Both the position numbers and the translations under genes were made by a program. Of a stretch of DNA of 37,989 nt, positions 1-9,030 are shown one piece after another. The stretch is from Sphingomonas sp. SRS2 (GTDB lineage Bacteria > Pseudomonadota > Alphaproteobacteria > Sphingomonadales > Sphingomonadaceae). Each line of letters opens with the position of its first letter. Position 1 is the first letter of the stretch. The stretch lies in assembly GCF_000971055.1 (NCBI RefSeq), contig NZ_LARW01000046.1, positions 1 to 37,989 on the forward strand. Reading direction: 5' to 3'. The notes beneath the pieces were generated by a model. That model worked only from the letters and a program-made list of their open reading frames with translations, had not been told where the DNA came from and ran no database searches.

Positions 1-161
1 GTCGGCAGATCACGCCATGGACTGCCCGTCCGGACAATCCATAGCACTGCCTCCAAAAATAGACGGTTGTTCCTCCCGCTTCGTCCCGGGTCGGTCGGCT
101 TACCCAGACAATGCGGTTCCATCTTTGCCCACTGGGCGTCGGTCAGTACGAAGCGTTCCAT
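1..161 (-). CDS. IS5-family transposase, N-terminal 53 residues (cut by window edge)
   Basis: Reading the minus strand from the ATG at 161 gives MERFVLTDAQWAKMEPHCLG, continuing through NNRLFLEAVLWIVRTGSPWRDLP to the window edge. This is the N-terminal DUF4096-type region seen in many IS5-family transposases (IS427/IS1031-like groups), with the characteristic RTGSPWRDLP block. These enzymes cut and join insertion-sequence ends. The catalytic DDE residues would lie beyond the left edge, so it is not possible to say whether the copy is intact, frameshifted or split across two frames as is common in this group. The frame is open throughout the visible part. Family recognition is from memory, but the match is strong. 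Confidence 0.85.
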   Translation of the reverse strand, partial: MERFVLTDAQWAKMEPHCLGKPTDPGRSGRNNRLFLEAVLWIVRTGSPWRDLP

Positions 162-215
162 CCAAAGTGTGAATCACATCTCCCCAAAAATGTGAATCCT
201 AAATCCCCACAACCC
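1..215 (-). mobile_element. IS5-type insertion sequence, one end visible
   Basis: The transposase start lies about 55 bases from a likely element end. The leader between them (162-215) contains the 8-mer TGTGAATC twice (168-175 and 191-198) and two similar A/T-TCCCC blocks, a layout typical of transposase-binding terminal repeats. The neighbouring PilZ gene stops at 221-223, so the element appears to sit immediately after that stop codon. The exact end is unresolved (somewhere about 199-219); a CTAG lies at 216-219 and could belong to a target duplication, but the other end is outside the window so this cannot be tested here. Confidence 0.65.
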
Positions 216-220
216 CTAGT

Positions 221-538
221 TCAGTCGCGCGTCATATCGGCGGCGATTGCGCCGAGTGCGAAGGCGACCGAGCCTTCCTGCCGATCGAAGCTGATGCGAA
301 TCTCACCCTCGCCGATTTCGCTGACCCGGGCGATGATTGATCCGGCATGGGGATGACGAAGTTCGACCTGTGCGCCGAGCGCAGGCGGATGCCGGGTATC
401 GAGTCGCGCGCCGCTGCCGGAAATGTCGCGTAGTGCGACCATTTGCGCCATACCTTCTGCGCGCAGTTCGCATACTCGCCTGCGCCGCCAGCGGCTTGCC
501 ATTGCCCCCGGTCGATCGACCCGCTGCAAAAATGTCAT
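221..538 (-). CDS. PilZ-domain protein (putative c-di-GMP-binding)
   Basis: A 105-residue protein made almost entirely of one PilZ domain. The arginine cluster at about residues 16-21 (RWRRRR) supplies the RxxxR motif, and about 18 residues later DISGSG supplies the D/NxSxxG motif, the two elements that grip cyclic di-GMP in this family. Single-domain PilZ proteins act as cytosolic c-di-GMP receptors controlling motility, polysaccharide or envelope functions, but the target cannot be read from sequence. The start at 538 could be replaced by the Met at residue 12 without losing the domain. The gene is flanked downstream by an insertion sequence that begins just after its stop codon, so the gene itself appears whole. 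Confidence 0.8.
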   Translation of the reverse strand: MTFLQRVDRPGAMASRWRRRRVCELRAEGMAQMVALRDISGSGARLDTRHPPALGAQVELRHPHAGSIIARVSEIGEGEIRISFDRQEGSVAFALGAIAADMTRD

Positions 539-608
539 CCTACGCTGTCCGCTCCATGATCAGCGGCTATTTATCGCGTAGATCACCAAAATAGGGTTAA
601 TGCCCGTT

Positions 609-1676
609 TCACGGAGCAACCGGGAAGCAGGCCGATCCGGCAGTCTTCACCGCGCCGCAAGCCTGGTTCGCCGCTGCACGCGACGCCAACGGGCCAGCCT
701 GAAGCCGGGTGAAGTTACCCGCCGCGGCATAGCTGGGACTCAGCGCCCTGAGCGCGGGTGCCTTGCCCACCAACGCGGACCACGCGGCCTTCGCGCCGTC
801 GGGGCTTGAGAAAGCGCCGAGCTGGATCTTCCAGCCGCCGCCTGCCGAGGCGACGATCGGCGCCACTGGCTTTGCTGCGGGCGGCGCGGGGACCGGCTTG
901 GCCGGTGCGGCCGCGGCCTTGGCTAGCGCCGTCGGGGCTTTCCAGGGCTGGTTGCTCTCTCCGGGAGCGGGAACCGCCGCGCCATAGGTCGTCGGCAAAG
1001 ACGCACCTGAAGCGGGAGCTGGCGCGGAAACTGCGGGGCCGGCAGTCTGCGGCGCGCGCGTGGAGCGCATCGTTAGCGGCGCACCCGGGCCCGGAGCATC
1101 GCTGGCGCGCAAAGCCGCCGTCCGCTCCATCTCACGCGCCAGGGTGAGGCCGGCGGTACGCTGCTGTTTGGGGATGAGCTGATCCATCTGCGTCAGGCTG
1201 GTCTTCGCCGCGCCGATCCCGGCCGAATTGGCGCGCGTCATCAGCGCATAGGCGCGCGCCCAGTCCTTGGGCAGCGAGTCGCCGTTGAAATAGGCGGTGC
1301 CGACGACATATTGCGCGCGCGGCTCGCCCTGGTCGGCGGCTTTCTTGAGCCAGATCATGGCTTCGTCGCGCTGCCCGCTCTGAAACAGTTGGAGGCCCAG
1401 CGTTGCCTGCGCCTGTTCATGTCCGGCCGCGGAGGCTTTGCGATACCAGTCGAGCGCCACGGCGCCGTCGGCGTTGACGCCACGCCCCAGCTTATAGGCC
1501 TGACCGAGATTGAACTGCGCGTCGGGATCGCCCGCCGCCGCCGGCGCGCGCCACTCGGCGACGGCCTTCGGGAAATCGCCGGCCATCCAGGCGTCTACGC
1601 CTTCCTTCACGCCCGCCGACACGGCGGTTGTGCTCGCCAGAGCGAGCAGGGCGCAGCCAAGGAACAAGCTTCTCAT
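609..1676 (-). CDS. Secreted Sel1/TPR-repeat protein with C-terminal SPOR domain
   Basis: A 355-residue envelope protein. Residues 1-21 form a Sec signal peptide ending in AVSA. Residues of about 25-150 carry Sel1-like repeats, recognisable from AQFNLGQAYKLGRGV, AQATLGLQLFQSG and AQYVVGTAYFNGD. A Pro/Ala-rich linker (about 195-275) leads to a C-terminal SPOR domain starting at WKIQLGAFSS (about 281-355). SPOR domains bind denuded glycan strands of peptidoglycan and bring proteins to the division septum, so a periplasmic, septum-associated role is likely; the Sel1 repeats would be a protein-protein interaction scaffold. It is divergent from a second TPR/SPOR gene starting at 1855, which suggests functionally linked septal proteins sharing a promoter region of about 180 bases. 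No specific named gene is recognised. Confidence 0.85.
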   Translation of the reverse strand: MRSLFLGCALLALASTTAVSAGVKEGVDAWMAGDFPKAVAEWRAPAAAGDPDAQFNLGQAYKLGRGVNADGAVALDWYRKASAAGHEQAQATLGLQLFQSGQRDEAMIWLKKAADQGEPRAQYVVGTAYFNGDSLPKDWARAYALMTRANSAGIGAAKTSLTQMDQLIPKQQRTAGLTLAREMERTAALRASDAPGPGAPLTMRSTRAPQTAGPAVSAPAPASGASLPTTYGAAVPAPGESNQPWKAPTALAKAAAAPAKPVPAPPAAKPVAPIVASAGGGWKIQLGAFSSPDGAKAAWSALVGKAPALRALSPSYAAAGNFTRLQAGPLASRAAANQACGAVKTAGSACFPVAP

Positions 1677-1777
1677 ACTTTAACCGCCCCCAGAGTAATC
1701 GCATGGTTTCGCCGGTAGATAGCGCGTTAGGCCGGATCGGCGATAGTGCAATCTGAAGCACTTGCTAACAGTTGCCG

Positions 1778-1792
1778 TTAACCATTGCTTAG
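1778..1792. promoter_or_regulatory. Possible CtrA-type motif TTAA-N7-TTAG
   Basis: TTAACCATTGCTTAG matches the alphaproteobacterial CtrA consensus TTAA-N7-TTAA at seven of eight fixed positions. It sits in the divergent promoter region of the two SPOR-domain genes, 63 bases before the preferred start at 1855. CtrA commonly controls cell-cycle and envelope genes, so the position is sensible, but a single near match of this short motif can arise by chance and no second copy was found nearby. Confidence 0.25.
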
Positions 1793-1854
1793 CGGGATTC
1801 ATGGCACGCACACGAAATGAAAGCGCGAAATTCGCGTGGGGTGGAGCCGTGGAC

Positions 1855-3309
1855 ATGAAATCACGCTGGATCGGAGTAGCGGCGACGGCGCTGCTGGTGG
1901 CTGGCCCCGCATGGGCCGCCAGCGATCGGCCCATGCAGTCCGAGAAGCGGCGCGCGGCGGCGCTCACCGCATCGGCTTGGGCCGCGCTGGGCAAGGGCGA
2001 TGCGATCAGGGCGGTGCAGGACGCCGAGTCCGCCGCGCTGCTGCAGCCCCGCGATGCCGGAACCCGGTTGCTACTCGGCCGCTCCTATCTCGCGGCGGGG
2101 CGCTTCACCTCGGCCGATGTCGCGTTTCGCGATGCTTTGACGCTCGATCCTTCGCTCACCAAGGCCTCGATCAGCCGCGCTCTCGCGCAGATCGCGCTCG
2201 GCCAGGAAGCGGCGGCGCGCGCGTCGCTCGCCTTTGTCGAGGGGCAGGCGGCGGATGCCGATATCGGGCTGGCGCTGGCGCTGCTTGGTGACAGTGAGGA
2301 GGCGCTCACCCGGCTGACCGCGGCCGCGCGCGCCGCAGGCGCCGATGCGCGGACACGCCAAAATCTTGGCCTGGCCTTCGCGCTCGACGGCCGGTGGAAC
2401 GATGCGGCCGCGGTGGCGGCGCAGGATGTCCCCGCCGACATGATGCCGCAACGCCTTCGCCGATGGGCGACGATCACGCAGATGAAATCCGATCCGGCGA
2501 TGCAGGTCGGCGCGATACTCGGCGTGCTGCCGGCCATCGACAACGGCCAGCCCGATGCCTTGGCGCTCGCTGCGCCCCAATCCGAAATTCCGGTCGTGCT
2601 GGCGGAAGCGCCGCCGACCTCGCCGCCCTTTGTCATGATCGCGGCGCCGGTCGTCACATCGCAAGGCGGCTCGGTCGTTACCGCGATCGCACCGACGCCG
2701 CCGCCGTTGGAGCTGCTCACCGCACTAGCTGCCGTCCCCGCGTCCAAGCCAGTCGAAGTGACAGTCGAGTCTTCTGCACCGATCAGGCTTGCCGCAATCG
2801 AACCGCTGGTCGCGGCATGGGCGGGGCCGCCCCGTATGCGCAAGTCAAGGATCATAGAGATTGCCGCACCTCGCCCGGTCGCAGCGGCTCAGCCGCGGGC
2901 CGTCAAATCCGTGGTGGCGAAGGCGCCGGTCCTCGCCAAAAAGCCGATCCTTCTCGCATCCCGGATATCCGTGAAGCCTTCGCCGAACCGGACTGCGGGG
3001 ACATGGGCGGTACAGCTCGGCGCTTTTTCCTCGGAGAAGCGGACCGAAATCGCCTGGGGCAGGCTCAGCGGCAAGGCGCGCTTCCTCAGCGCCTATACAC
3101 CGACCGGATCGGGCCGCCGCTGGGGCAAGGCGATGCTCTATCGCCTGTCGGTCAGCGGGCTCCCCACCCGCGCCGAGGCGACCAGCCTGTGCGTGCGAAT
3201 CAAGGCCGCTGGCGGGAAGTGCTTCGTACGCAATATGAGCGGCGACCGGCCGATGACCTGGGCGCTGCGCCCTCGCAACGAACAGCCGATTGCGCTGGCG
3301 CTCAGCTGA
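1855..3309 (+). CDS. Secreted TPR protein with C-terminal SPOR domain
   Basis: A 484-residue envelope protein. The preferred start is the ATG at 1855 because it gives a clean Sec signal peptide (MKSRWIGVAATALLVAGPAWA) and has GTGGAG eight bases upstream; the frame stays open further upstream to 1762 but those residues look untranslated. After the signal come TPR-like helical repeats (about 25-200, including LLLGRSYLAAGRFTSADVAF), then a long Ala/Pro/Val-rich low-complexity linker (about 220-375), then a C-terminal SPOR domain beginning WAVQLGAFSS and closing near AGGKCFV. It shares this plan with its divergent neighbour at 609-1676. The role is likely peptidoglycan- and septum-associated. The 3' end overlaps the convergent pyrC-like gene by eight bases. 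Confidence 0.85.
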   Translation: MKSRWIGVAATALLVAGPAWAASDRPMQSEKRRAAALTASAWAALGKGDAIRAVQDAESAALLQPRDAGTRLLLGRSYLAAGRFTSADVAFRDALTLDPSLTKASISRALAQIALGQEAAARASLAFVEGQAADADIGLALALLGDSEEALTRLTAAARAAGADARTRQNLGLAFALDGRWNDAAAVAAQDVPADMMPQRLRRWATITQMKSDPAMQVGAILGVLPAIDNGQPDALALAAPQSEIPVVLAEAPPTSPPFVMIAAPVVTSQGGSVVTAIAPTPPPLELLTALAAVPASKPVEVTVESSAPIRLAAIEPLVAAWAGPPRMRKSRIIEIAAPRPVAAAQPRAVKSVVAKAPVLAKKPILLASRISVKPSPNRTAGTWAVQLGAFSSEKRTEIAWGRLSGKARFLSAYTPTGSGRRWGKAMLYRLSVSGLPTRAEATSLCVRIKAAGGKCFVRNMSGDRPMTWALRPRNEQPIALALS

Positions 3310-4531
3310 GCGCTACGCCACCCTTGATCGTTTTCAGCACCTTGCCCTGAACGGGCAGGCCGTCGAAAGGCGTGTTGCCGGCACGCGACGCCATATGATC
3401 CGAGTCGATCCGCCACGGCGTATCGGGATCGAACAGCACGAGATCGGCTTCGCTGCCCTCCGCGAGCGTGCCGCCGGGAAGGCCGAGCAGCCTCGCCGGC
3501 GCTGAAGATAGAAGTGCGATAAGCCTCGGCAGGTCGATCACGCCATCGCGAACGAACGTAAGTGACAGGGTTAGCAGGGTCTCCGCGCCCGACATTCCGG
3601 CCTCGGCATCGGCGAAGGGCAGGCGCTTGGCCTCTGGCCCCTGCGGATCATGACTGGAGCAGATCAGGTCGATCGTGCCGTCGGCGAGCGCGGCGATCGC
3701 GGCCTGACGGTCTTCTTCGCCGCGTAAGGGCGGGGATAGCCGGGCAAAGGTGCGAAAGCCGCCGATCGCGACGTCGGACAGCAGCAGGTGTGCGGGGCTG
3801 ATTCCGCACGTCACTGGCAGACCGCGCCGCTTGGCGTCGCGGACCAGCGCAAAGGCGCGTGCAGTCGAAAGCTGGCGGAAATGGAGGCGCGCGCCGCTCT
3901 GCTCGGCGAGCATGATGTCGCGGGCGACGGCCATCGCCTCGGCTGCTGCCGGCGCGGCAGGCAGGCCCATGCGTGTCGCATATTCGCTTTCGGTCGCAAC
4001 CGCACCGGCCGTCAGGCCGCCATCCTCGGCATGGCTGATGACCGGCAGGTCGAGCGCATGCGCATAAGCGAGCAGACGGTGCATGACGCCCGAATCGGGT
4101 ATCCAGCTCCGGCCGGTGGCGACCGCGCAGGCGCCCCCGGCTTTCATCAGGCCGATCTCCGCCAGCTCCGTGCCGGCCAGTCCCTTGGTCGCGGCGGCCA
4201 GCGGGTGGACCCACACGTCCGGCTTACCCGCGGCCGCGGCATGTTGGACCAGCGCGGCATGGTCGAGCGGCGGTGACTGATCAGGCATCAGGACCGCACG
4301 GGTGATCCCCCCGGCGGTAAAGGCCGGCATGTCGATCGCGAAGATGCCCAGATCGACGAGGCCGGGGGCGAGATGCGCGCCCTTCGCGTCGATGATCTTG
4401 ATATCGGCAGGCAGATCGAAACGGCCCACCGCCGCGATATGACGGTCGCGGATAAGCACGCCGCCGGCCGAGACCGTTCCGGCGACCGGATCGACCAGCT
4501 TCGCATTGAGGATAGCGAGTGGCGCTGTCAT
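3302..4531 (-). CDS. Dihydroorotase-like protein lacking catalytic metal ligands (PyrC', pseudo-DHOase)
   Basis: A 409-residue amidohydrolase-fold protein aligned with type I dihydroorotases: N-terminal beta domain, APGLVDL strand, C-terminal [11 protein letters not shown]. The ATG at 4531 overlaps the pyrB stop (ATGA) with GGAGGG six bases upstream; a TTG at 4537 sits too close to that site. The key feature is loss of chemistry: the HxH motif after PGLVDL is GIF, the ligand His before ST is Gln (HFRQLST), and the DHAPH-type Asp is Ser (SSHDPQ). Only the His in SHAED remains. Pseudomonas PyrC' is a known inactive DHOase needed to assemble aspartate transcarbamoylase, and the position after pyrB fits that role. 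I infer that the real dihydroorotase is encoded elsewhere. Often auto-annotated as active pyrC. Confidence 0.85.
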   Translation of the reverse strand: MTAPLAILNAKLVDPVAGTVSAGGVLIRDRHIAAVGRFDLPADIKIIDAKGAHLAPGLVDLGIFAIDMPAFTAGGITRAVLMPDQSPPLDHAALVQHAAAAGKPDVWVHPLAAATKGLAGTELAEIGLMKAGGACAVATGRSWIPDSGVMHRLLAYAHALDLPVISHAEDGGLTAGAVATESEYATRMGLPAAPAAAEAMAVARDIMLAEQSGARLHFRQLSTARAFALVRDAKRRGLPVTCGISPAHLLLSDVAIGGFRTFARLSPPLRGEEDRQAAIAALADGTIDLICSSHDPQGPEAKRLPFADAEAGMSGAETLLTLSLTFVRDGVIDLPRLIALLSSAPARLLGLPGGTLAEGSEADLVLFDPDTPWRIDSDHMASRAGNTPFDGLPVQGKVLKTIKGGVALS

Positions 4532-5478
4532 GCCCAACCCTCCACGCCGCGCTGGCGGCGGGTCAGCACGTCGAGGCAGGCCATGCGCACCGCGACGCCC
4601 ATCTCGACCTGTTCGGTGATCGCCGAGCGGGTGGGGTGGTCGGCGACGCTGCTGGTGATCTCGACGCCGCGGTTCATCGGACCGGGGTGCATCACCAGCG
4701 CGTCGGGCGCGGCCCGTTCCAGCCGTTCGGGCGTGAGCCCGTAGAGCGCGTGATATTCGCGCGGGGAGGGCAGATAGGCGCCGTCCATCCGCTCATTCTG
4801 GAGCCGCAGCATCATCACGACATCGGCGCCGTCGAGCCCCGCGTCGAAATCGCTGAACGGGATGGCGCCGAGCCGTTCGATCGCAGCGGGCATCAGCGTG
4901 GGCGGCGCGACCACGCGAACTTCCGCCCCCAGCGCGGTGAGGGCAAGGATGTTCGAGCGGGCGACCCGGCTGTGCAGGACATCGCCGCAGATCGCGATGG
5001 CCAGCCCGCCGATCCGCCCCTTGCGACGGCGGATCGTCAATGCGTCGAGCAGCGCCTGGGTGGGGTGTTCATGGCGGCCGTCACCGGCATTGAGCACCGG
5101 GCAATCGACCTTGTCGGCGATCAGTTGCACCGCGCCCGAAGACTGGTGGCGGATCACGATCATGTCGGCGCGCATCGCATTGAGCGTGACCGCGGTGTCG
5201 ATCAGCGTCTCGCCCTTCTTCACGCTCGACTGGCCAACCGCCATGTTGACGACATCCGCCCCGAGCCGCTTGCCCGCGATTTCGAACGACAGCAGCGTGC
5301 GAGTCGAATTTTCGAAGAAGGCGTTGATCAGGGTAAGCCCCGACAGCCTGTCGTCATGCTTGGTGGTGGCGCGGTTCAGCGTGATCCACTGTTCGGCTTC
5401 GTCGAGCAGGAACAGGATTTCGTGCGGCTGAAGTCCGTAGATGCCCGTCAGGTGGCGATGCGGAAATGATGATGACAT
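4528..5478 (-). CDS. pyrB: Aspartate carbamoyltransferase catalytic subunit
   Basis: A 316-residue enzyme that joins carbamoyl phosphate and aspartate to N-carbamoyl-aspartate in de novo pyrimidine synthesis. Diagnostic motifs are all present: FFENSTRT (about 54-61, carbamoyl-phosphate binding), SSVKKGET (about 84-91, active-site loop lysine), [13 protein letters not shown] (about 133-145) and MHPGPMNRG near the C terminus. It lies 43 bases downstream of ruvX and overlaps the pseudo-DHOase by four bases, so all three, with the DUF3089 gene before ruvX, probably form one transcript. No pyrI-type regulatory chain is present nearby, which fits the class of ATCase built from PyrB plus an inactive DHOase chain. 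Confidence 0.97.
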   Translation of the reverse strand: MSSSFPHRHLTGIYGLQPHEILFLLDEAEQWITLNRATTKHDDRLSGLTLINAFFENSTRTLLSFEIAGKRLGADVVNMAVGQSSVKKGETLIDTAVTLNAMRADMIVIRHQSSGAVQLIADKVDCPVLNAGDGRHEHPTQALLDALTIRRRKGRIGGLAIAICGDVLHSRVARSNILALTALGAEVRVVAPPTLMPAAIERLGAIPFSDFDAGLDGADVVMMLRLQNERMDGAYLPSPREYHALYGLTPERLERAAPDALVMHPGPMNRGVEITSSVADHPTRSAITEQVEMGVAVRMACLDVLTRRQRGVEGWA

Positions 5479-5521
5479 TAAAGCCGCGCTGTAGACCGGG
5501 TTGGGGGGAAGCTCAAGCCGC

Positions 5522-5977
5522 TCAGATCATTCCGTCGATCGCGCCCTGCAGGATGTACGCGGCGGCAAGCTTGTCGACGAGCTCGGCGCGGCGGGCGCGG
5601 CTCGCATCGGCGTCGATCAGCGTGCGCGTCACCGCCGCCGTCGACCAGCGCTCGTCCCACAGCAGGATCGGCAGGCCGATTCCCTCTACATTGCGGGCGA
5701 AGGCGCGGACCGACTGGGTGCGCGGCGAATCGCTGCCGTCGAGGTTGAGCGGCAGGCCGATCACCATTCCCTTGATCGACTGCGCCGTCAGCAGCGTGCG
5801 CAGCCTCGCGGCGTCGACGCTGAACTTCGCGCGCTGGATCGTCTCGGCCGGGCTGGCGATCGTCCAGCCGGCGTCGCAGATCGCGATGCCGATCGTCTTG
5901 GTGCCGACGTCGAGCCCGGCGAGGCGACCGCGTTCGGGCAGCGCATCGCGGAAATCCAGGGTGGAGGAACAGATCAC
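5522..5977 (-). CDS. ruvX: Putative pre-16S rRNA nuclease / Holliday junction resolvase RuvX (YqgF)
   Basis: A 151-residue RNase H-fold protein of the RuvX/YqgF family, implicated in 16S rRNA 5'-end maturation and able to act on Holliday-like junctions in some species. Motifs: [12 protein letters not shown] (first Asp of the active site), [17 protein letters not shown] and the closing [10 protein letters not shown]. The start is taken as the GTG at 5977, whose GTGA overlaps the stop of the upstream DUF3089 gene; the frame is open further upstream but that would overlap the neighbour by some 160 bases and exceed family length. Translational coupling to the upstream gene is therefore likely. 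Confidence 0.92.
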   Translation of the reverse strand: MICSSTLDFRDALPERGRLAGLDVGTKTIGIAICDAGWTIASPAETIQRAKFSVDAARLRTLLTAQSIKGMVIGLPLNLDGSDSPRTQSVRAFARNVEGIGLPILLWDERWSTAAVTRTLIDADASRARRAELVDKLAAAYILQGAIDGMI

Positions 5978-7086
5978 CGGGTCAGATAGGCCTTTGCGCG
6001 GGCTTGCGCGTCGGCGCGGATATTGCCCCAGAACATCGCATAGTCGAACACATGATAGTTGTTGCCGGGCATGACATAGCTGTCGAAGCCCTTGGGCGGG
6101 CGGCCGATCAACAGCAGTCCCGACGGATCGCAACGCGCCGGGATCAGGCCCGGCTTCAAGTCGGCGGTCATGAAATCAGAGCGCGGAACCAGTGCGCCAA
6201 GGTTGGCCGCGGGCAGGGCGGCGGTGCCGGGCGCGCCGGTCAGCGGGTTGACGCACAGCATCGTGGTGCCCTTGCGGCTCTTGCCGGTGAGCCCGGGCGA
6301 TTGCTCGAACAATTCCCGTATCGCGCGCGGCTCGGCGGGCTCGGCGAAGCTCTGCCATGACAATATGCAGCCCGGCTGCCCTGGGGCGGAGCAAGCGGGC
6401 AGACCCAGCGCGGGGATATCGGCCTCGATCGAGATCGGCCAGCCGACCAGATAGGCAGCGACGATGCGCCGCGCGATCGGGGTGCCGGCGACCTTGTCCT
6501 TCATCAGCCGCATCAGGTGGAGGCTACCCTGGCTGTGTCCGGCGAGAATGATCGGGCGCGACGCCGGCGTCTGCGCCAGGAAGGCGTCGAAGGCGCGGGC
6601 GACATCGCCATAAGCGAGGTCGAGCGCGCGCGCCGAATCGGGCGCGGCGGTCAGGAACGTGCCGAGCGTGGCCGATCGGTAGCGCGGCGCCCAGACCATG
6701 GCGGTGCCGTTGAAGGCGCTCGCCTCGCTTTGCCCGAAGACGCGCAGCCAGCGGCGCGACTCTTCATTGTCGAGCGGCGCATTCCAGCTGGCTTTGCTGT
6801 AATAGGTGGTTGGCGGGACATAGAAGACCGCGACCTCGGGCCGCGCGGCGGCGCTATGGCCAGCGGGTGTCCAGCGCGACGAATCGTCCGGCAGGTCGGG
6901 CCGCGACAGCCAGGCGGCGGGCTTGGCATAGTCGGGCGGCGGCCCTGCGCCATTCACCTCGAAGCGACCGTTGGGAACGAAGGCGAAGCGAAGAAGCTGG
7001 TCCTGGAACAGCGTCCAGCCGATTCCGGCGGCCAAAGTCAGCACGATCAACCCCGCGATCAGGTAAAGGAAACGGCGAGCGAGCAA
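5974..7086 (-). CDS. DUF3089 alpha/beta-hydrolase-fold protein, membrane-anchored
   Basis: About 370 residues. The favoured start is the TTG at 7086 with GGAG six bases upstream; no ATG lies at a sensible position and the open frame upstream runs into the gatC leader. It opens with one hydrophobic helix (about 5-25, [19 protein letters not shown]), so it is probably anchored in the inner membrane with the enzyme domain in the periplasm. The nucleophile elbow GHSQGS, the earlier [11 protein letters not shown] strand and the closing [13 protein letters not shown] are typical of the DUF3089 family of lipase-like hydrolases. The substrate is unknown. The 3' end overlaps ruvX by four bases, making it the first gene of the pyrB cluster. 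Confidence 0.75.
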   Translation of the reverse strand: MLARRFLYLIAGLIVLTLAAGIGWTLFQDQLLRFAFVPNGRFEVNGAGPPPDYAKPAAWLSRPDLPDDSSRWTPAGHSAAARPEVAVFYVPPTTYYSKASWNAPLDNEESRRWLRVFGQSEASAFNGTAMVWAPRYRSATLGTFLTAAPDSARALDLAYGDVARAFDAFLAQTPASRPIILAGHSQGSLHLMRLMKDKVAGTPIARRIVAAYLVGWPISIEADIPALGLPACSAPGQPGCILSWQSFAEPAEPRAIRELFEQSPGLTGKSRKGTTMLCVNPLTGAPGTAALPAANLGALVPRSDFMTADLKPGLIPARCDPSGLLLIGRPPKGFDSYVMPGNNYHVFDYAMFWGNIRADAQARAKAYLTR

Positions 7087-7255
7087 GAGTGGCTCCGATG
7101 CTGCGATGCAGCATAAAATGCGAGGATGGAGCAAGTGCGTAGCGAGCAATCGAGCGTGCGTCCAATATCTATGCCGTAGATCCGGCCCGCCCAGGTGCGA
7201 CGTATAAGCTAGCCGACCCTTGAAGCGCGAAGCGCCGGATGCTAGCCGCCCGGCC

Positions 7256-7543
7256 ATGTCAGTCGATGCCGCTACCGTCCGCAAGATCGCGAGCCTGGCC
7301 CGCATTGCCGTCACCGACGGCGATGTCGAGGCCATGGTCCCCGAACTCAACAACATCCTTGGCTGGATCGAGCAGCTTGGCGAGGTGAACACCGACGGTG
7401 TCGCCCCGCTCGCCGCGGTGATCCCCAATCATCAGCGCCTGCGCGATGACGTCGTCACCGACGGCAATATCCGCGACAAGGTGCTGGCCAACGCGCCGCA
7501 GGCCGAACATGGCTTCTTCGCCGTGCCGAAGGTCATCGAATAA
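7256..7543 (+). CDS. gatC: Asp-tRNA(Asn)/Glu-tRNA(Gln) amidotransferase subunit C
   Basis: A 95-residue protein, the normal GatC length, starting at the ATG at 7256 ([20 protein letters not shown]). GatC is a belt that wraps GatA and GatB and stabilises the heterotrimer, which converts misacylated Glu-tRNA(Gln) and/or Asp-tRNA(Asn) to the correct aminoacyl-tRNA. The family hallmarks [10 protein letters not shown] and the [11 protein letters not shown] helix are clear, as is the LRDDVV segment. Its TAA stop overlaps the gatA ATG by one base (TAATG), the first step of a tightly coupled gatCAB operon. Confidence 0.95.
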   Translation: MSVDAATVRKIASLARIAVTDGDVEAMVPELNNILGWIEQLGEVNTDGVAPLAAVIPNHQRLRDDVVTDGNIRDKVLANAPQAEHGFFAVPKVIE

Positions 7544-9030
7544 TGGCGAATATCACCGATCTGGGCATCGCGGGCATTCGCGACGGCTTCCGTGCCGGCG
7601 ATTTCACGGCGCGCGAAGTGGCCACGGCGTTCAACGGGGCGGTGGCGTCGGCGAAGCCGCTTAACGCCTTCATCATCGAGACCCCCGAACATGCGCTCGC
7701 CGCGGCGGATGCCGCCGACGCGGCGCGCGGCGCGGGCGCGCTGCTGCCGCTGTCGGGCATTCCGCTCGGTATCAAGGACCTTTTCTGCACCGCGGGCTAT
7801 CAGACCACGGCGGCGAGCGGCATCCTTGGCGGCTTCGTCCCGCCTTATGAGTCCACGGTCACGGGCAAGCTATTCGCGGCGGGCGCGGGCATGCTCGGCA
7901 AGCTAAACCTCGACCAGTTCGCGATGGGCTCGTCGAACGAGACCAGCGCCTTTGGCAATGTCATTTCGCCCTGGCGCCGCAATGATGGTGGCAATGCCGC
8001 GCTCGCGCCGGGCGGTTCGTCGGGCGGATCGTCCTCGGCCATCGCGGCGCGTATCGTGCCTGCGGCCACCGGTACCGACACCGGCGGCTCGATCCGCCAG
8101 CCCGCCGCCTTCACCGGCATCACCGGGATCAAACCAACCTATGGCCGCTGCTCGCGTTTCGGCATCGTCGCCTTCGCCTCTTCGCTCGACCAGGCCGGGG
8201 CGATGGCGCACGACGTCCGCGACAGCGCGATCCTGCTGGAGGCGATGTCGGGCTTCGACCCGAAGGACTCGACCTCGCTCGACGTGGCGGTGCCGCAGTG
8301 GGAAGCCGGTCTGTCGAGCAATCTAAAGGGCAAGAAGGTCGGTATTCCCAAGGAATATCGGGTCGACAACATGCCGCCCGAGATCGACACGCTGTGGCAG
8401 AAGGGGATCGAATGGCTCCGCGATGCCGGCGCCGAGATCGTCGACGTATCGCTGCCGCATACGCGATATGCACTGCCGACCTATTATATCATCGCGCCCG
8501 CCGAGGCTTCGTCGAACCTCGCCCGCTATGACGGCGTCCGTTATGGCCTGCGCGATCTGCCCGATGGTGCGAACCTTCAGGATATGTACGCCGCGACCCG
8601 TGCGGCGGGCTTCGGGCCAGAGGTCAAACGCCGTATCCTGATCGGCACCTATGTGCTGTCGGCCGGCTTCTACGACGCCTATTACACCAAGGCGCAGAAG
8701 GTCCGCGCGCTGATCGCCCGCGATTTCGAGCGGGCGTTCGAGCAGGTCGATATCCTGCTGACCCCGACCGCGCCTTCGGCGGCCTTCGCGCTGGGCGAGA
8801 AGAGCGCCGATCCGCTGGAAATGTATCTGAACGACGTCTTCACCGTGCCTGCGAGCCTCGCCGGCGTGCCGGCCATGTCGGTGCCGGCGGGCCTTGACAG
8901 CAAGGGCCTGCCGCTGGGCTTGCAGATCATCGGCCGCCCGCTCGACGAGCAGGGTGTGCTGAACGCTGGTCTGGCGATCGAGGAGCGCGCAGGCTTCACC
9001 GCCGCGCCGCAGAACTGGTGGGCGAAATGA
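7543..9030 (+). CDS. gatA: Asp/Glu-tRNA amidotransferase subunit A (amidase)
   Basis: A 495-residue amidase-signature enzyme that releases ammonia from glutamine for transfer to the misacylated tRNA. The Ser-cisSer-Lys catalytic set is visible: Lys78 in GIKDLFCT, the GGSSGG loop at 157-162 and Ser183 in [11 protein letters not shown]. Length and domain order are standard. It starts at the last base of the gatC stop and ends in an ATGA overlap with gatB, so the three subunits are translated in a coupled manner and probably in equal amounts. Confidence 0.97.
   Translation: MANITDLGIAGIRDGFRAGDFTAREVATAFNGAVASAKPLNAFIIETPEHALAAADAADAARGAGALLPLSGIPLGIKDLFCTAGYQTTAASGILGGFVPPYESTVTGKLFAAGAGMLGKLNLDQFAMGSSNETSAFGNVISPWRRNDGGNAALAPGGSSGGSSSAIAARIVPAATGTDTGGSIRQPAAFTGITGIKPTYGRCSRFGIVAFASSLDQAGAMAHDVRDSAILLEAMSGFDPKDSTSLDVAVPQWEAGLSSNLKGKKVGIPKEYRVDNMPPEIDTLWQKGIEWLRDAGAEIVDVSLPHTRYALPTYYIIAPAEASSNLARYDGVRYGLRDLPDGANLQDMYAATRAAGFGPEVKRRILIGTYVLSAGFYDAYYTKAQKVRALIARDFERAFEQVDILLTPTAPSAAFALGEKSADPLEMYLNDVFTVPASLAGVPAMSVPAGLDSKGLPLGLQIIGRPLDEQGVLNAGLAIEERAGFTAAPQNWWAK

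Noticed and set aside
4519-5469. 316-codon open frame on the plus strand over pyrB
   Set aside because: Antisense to pyrB, which has every catalytic motif.
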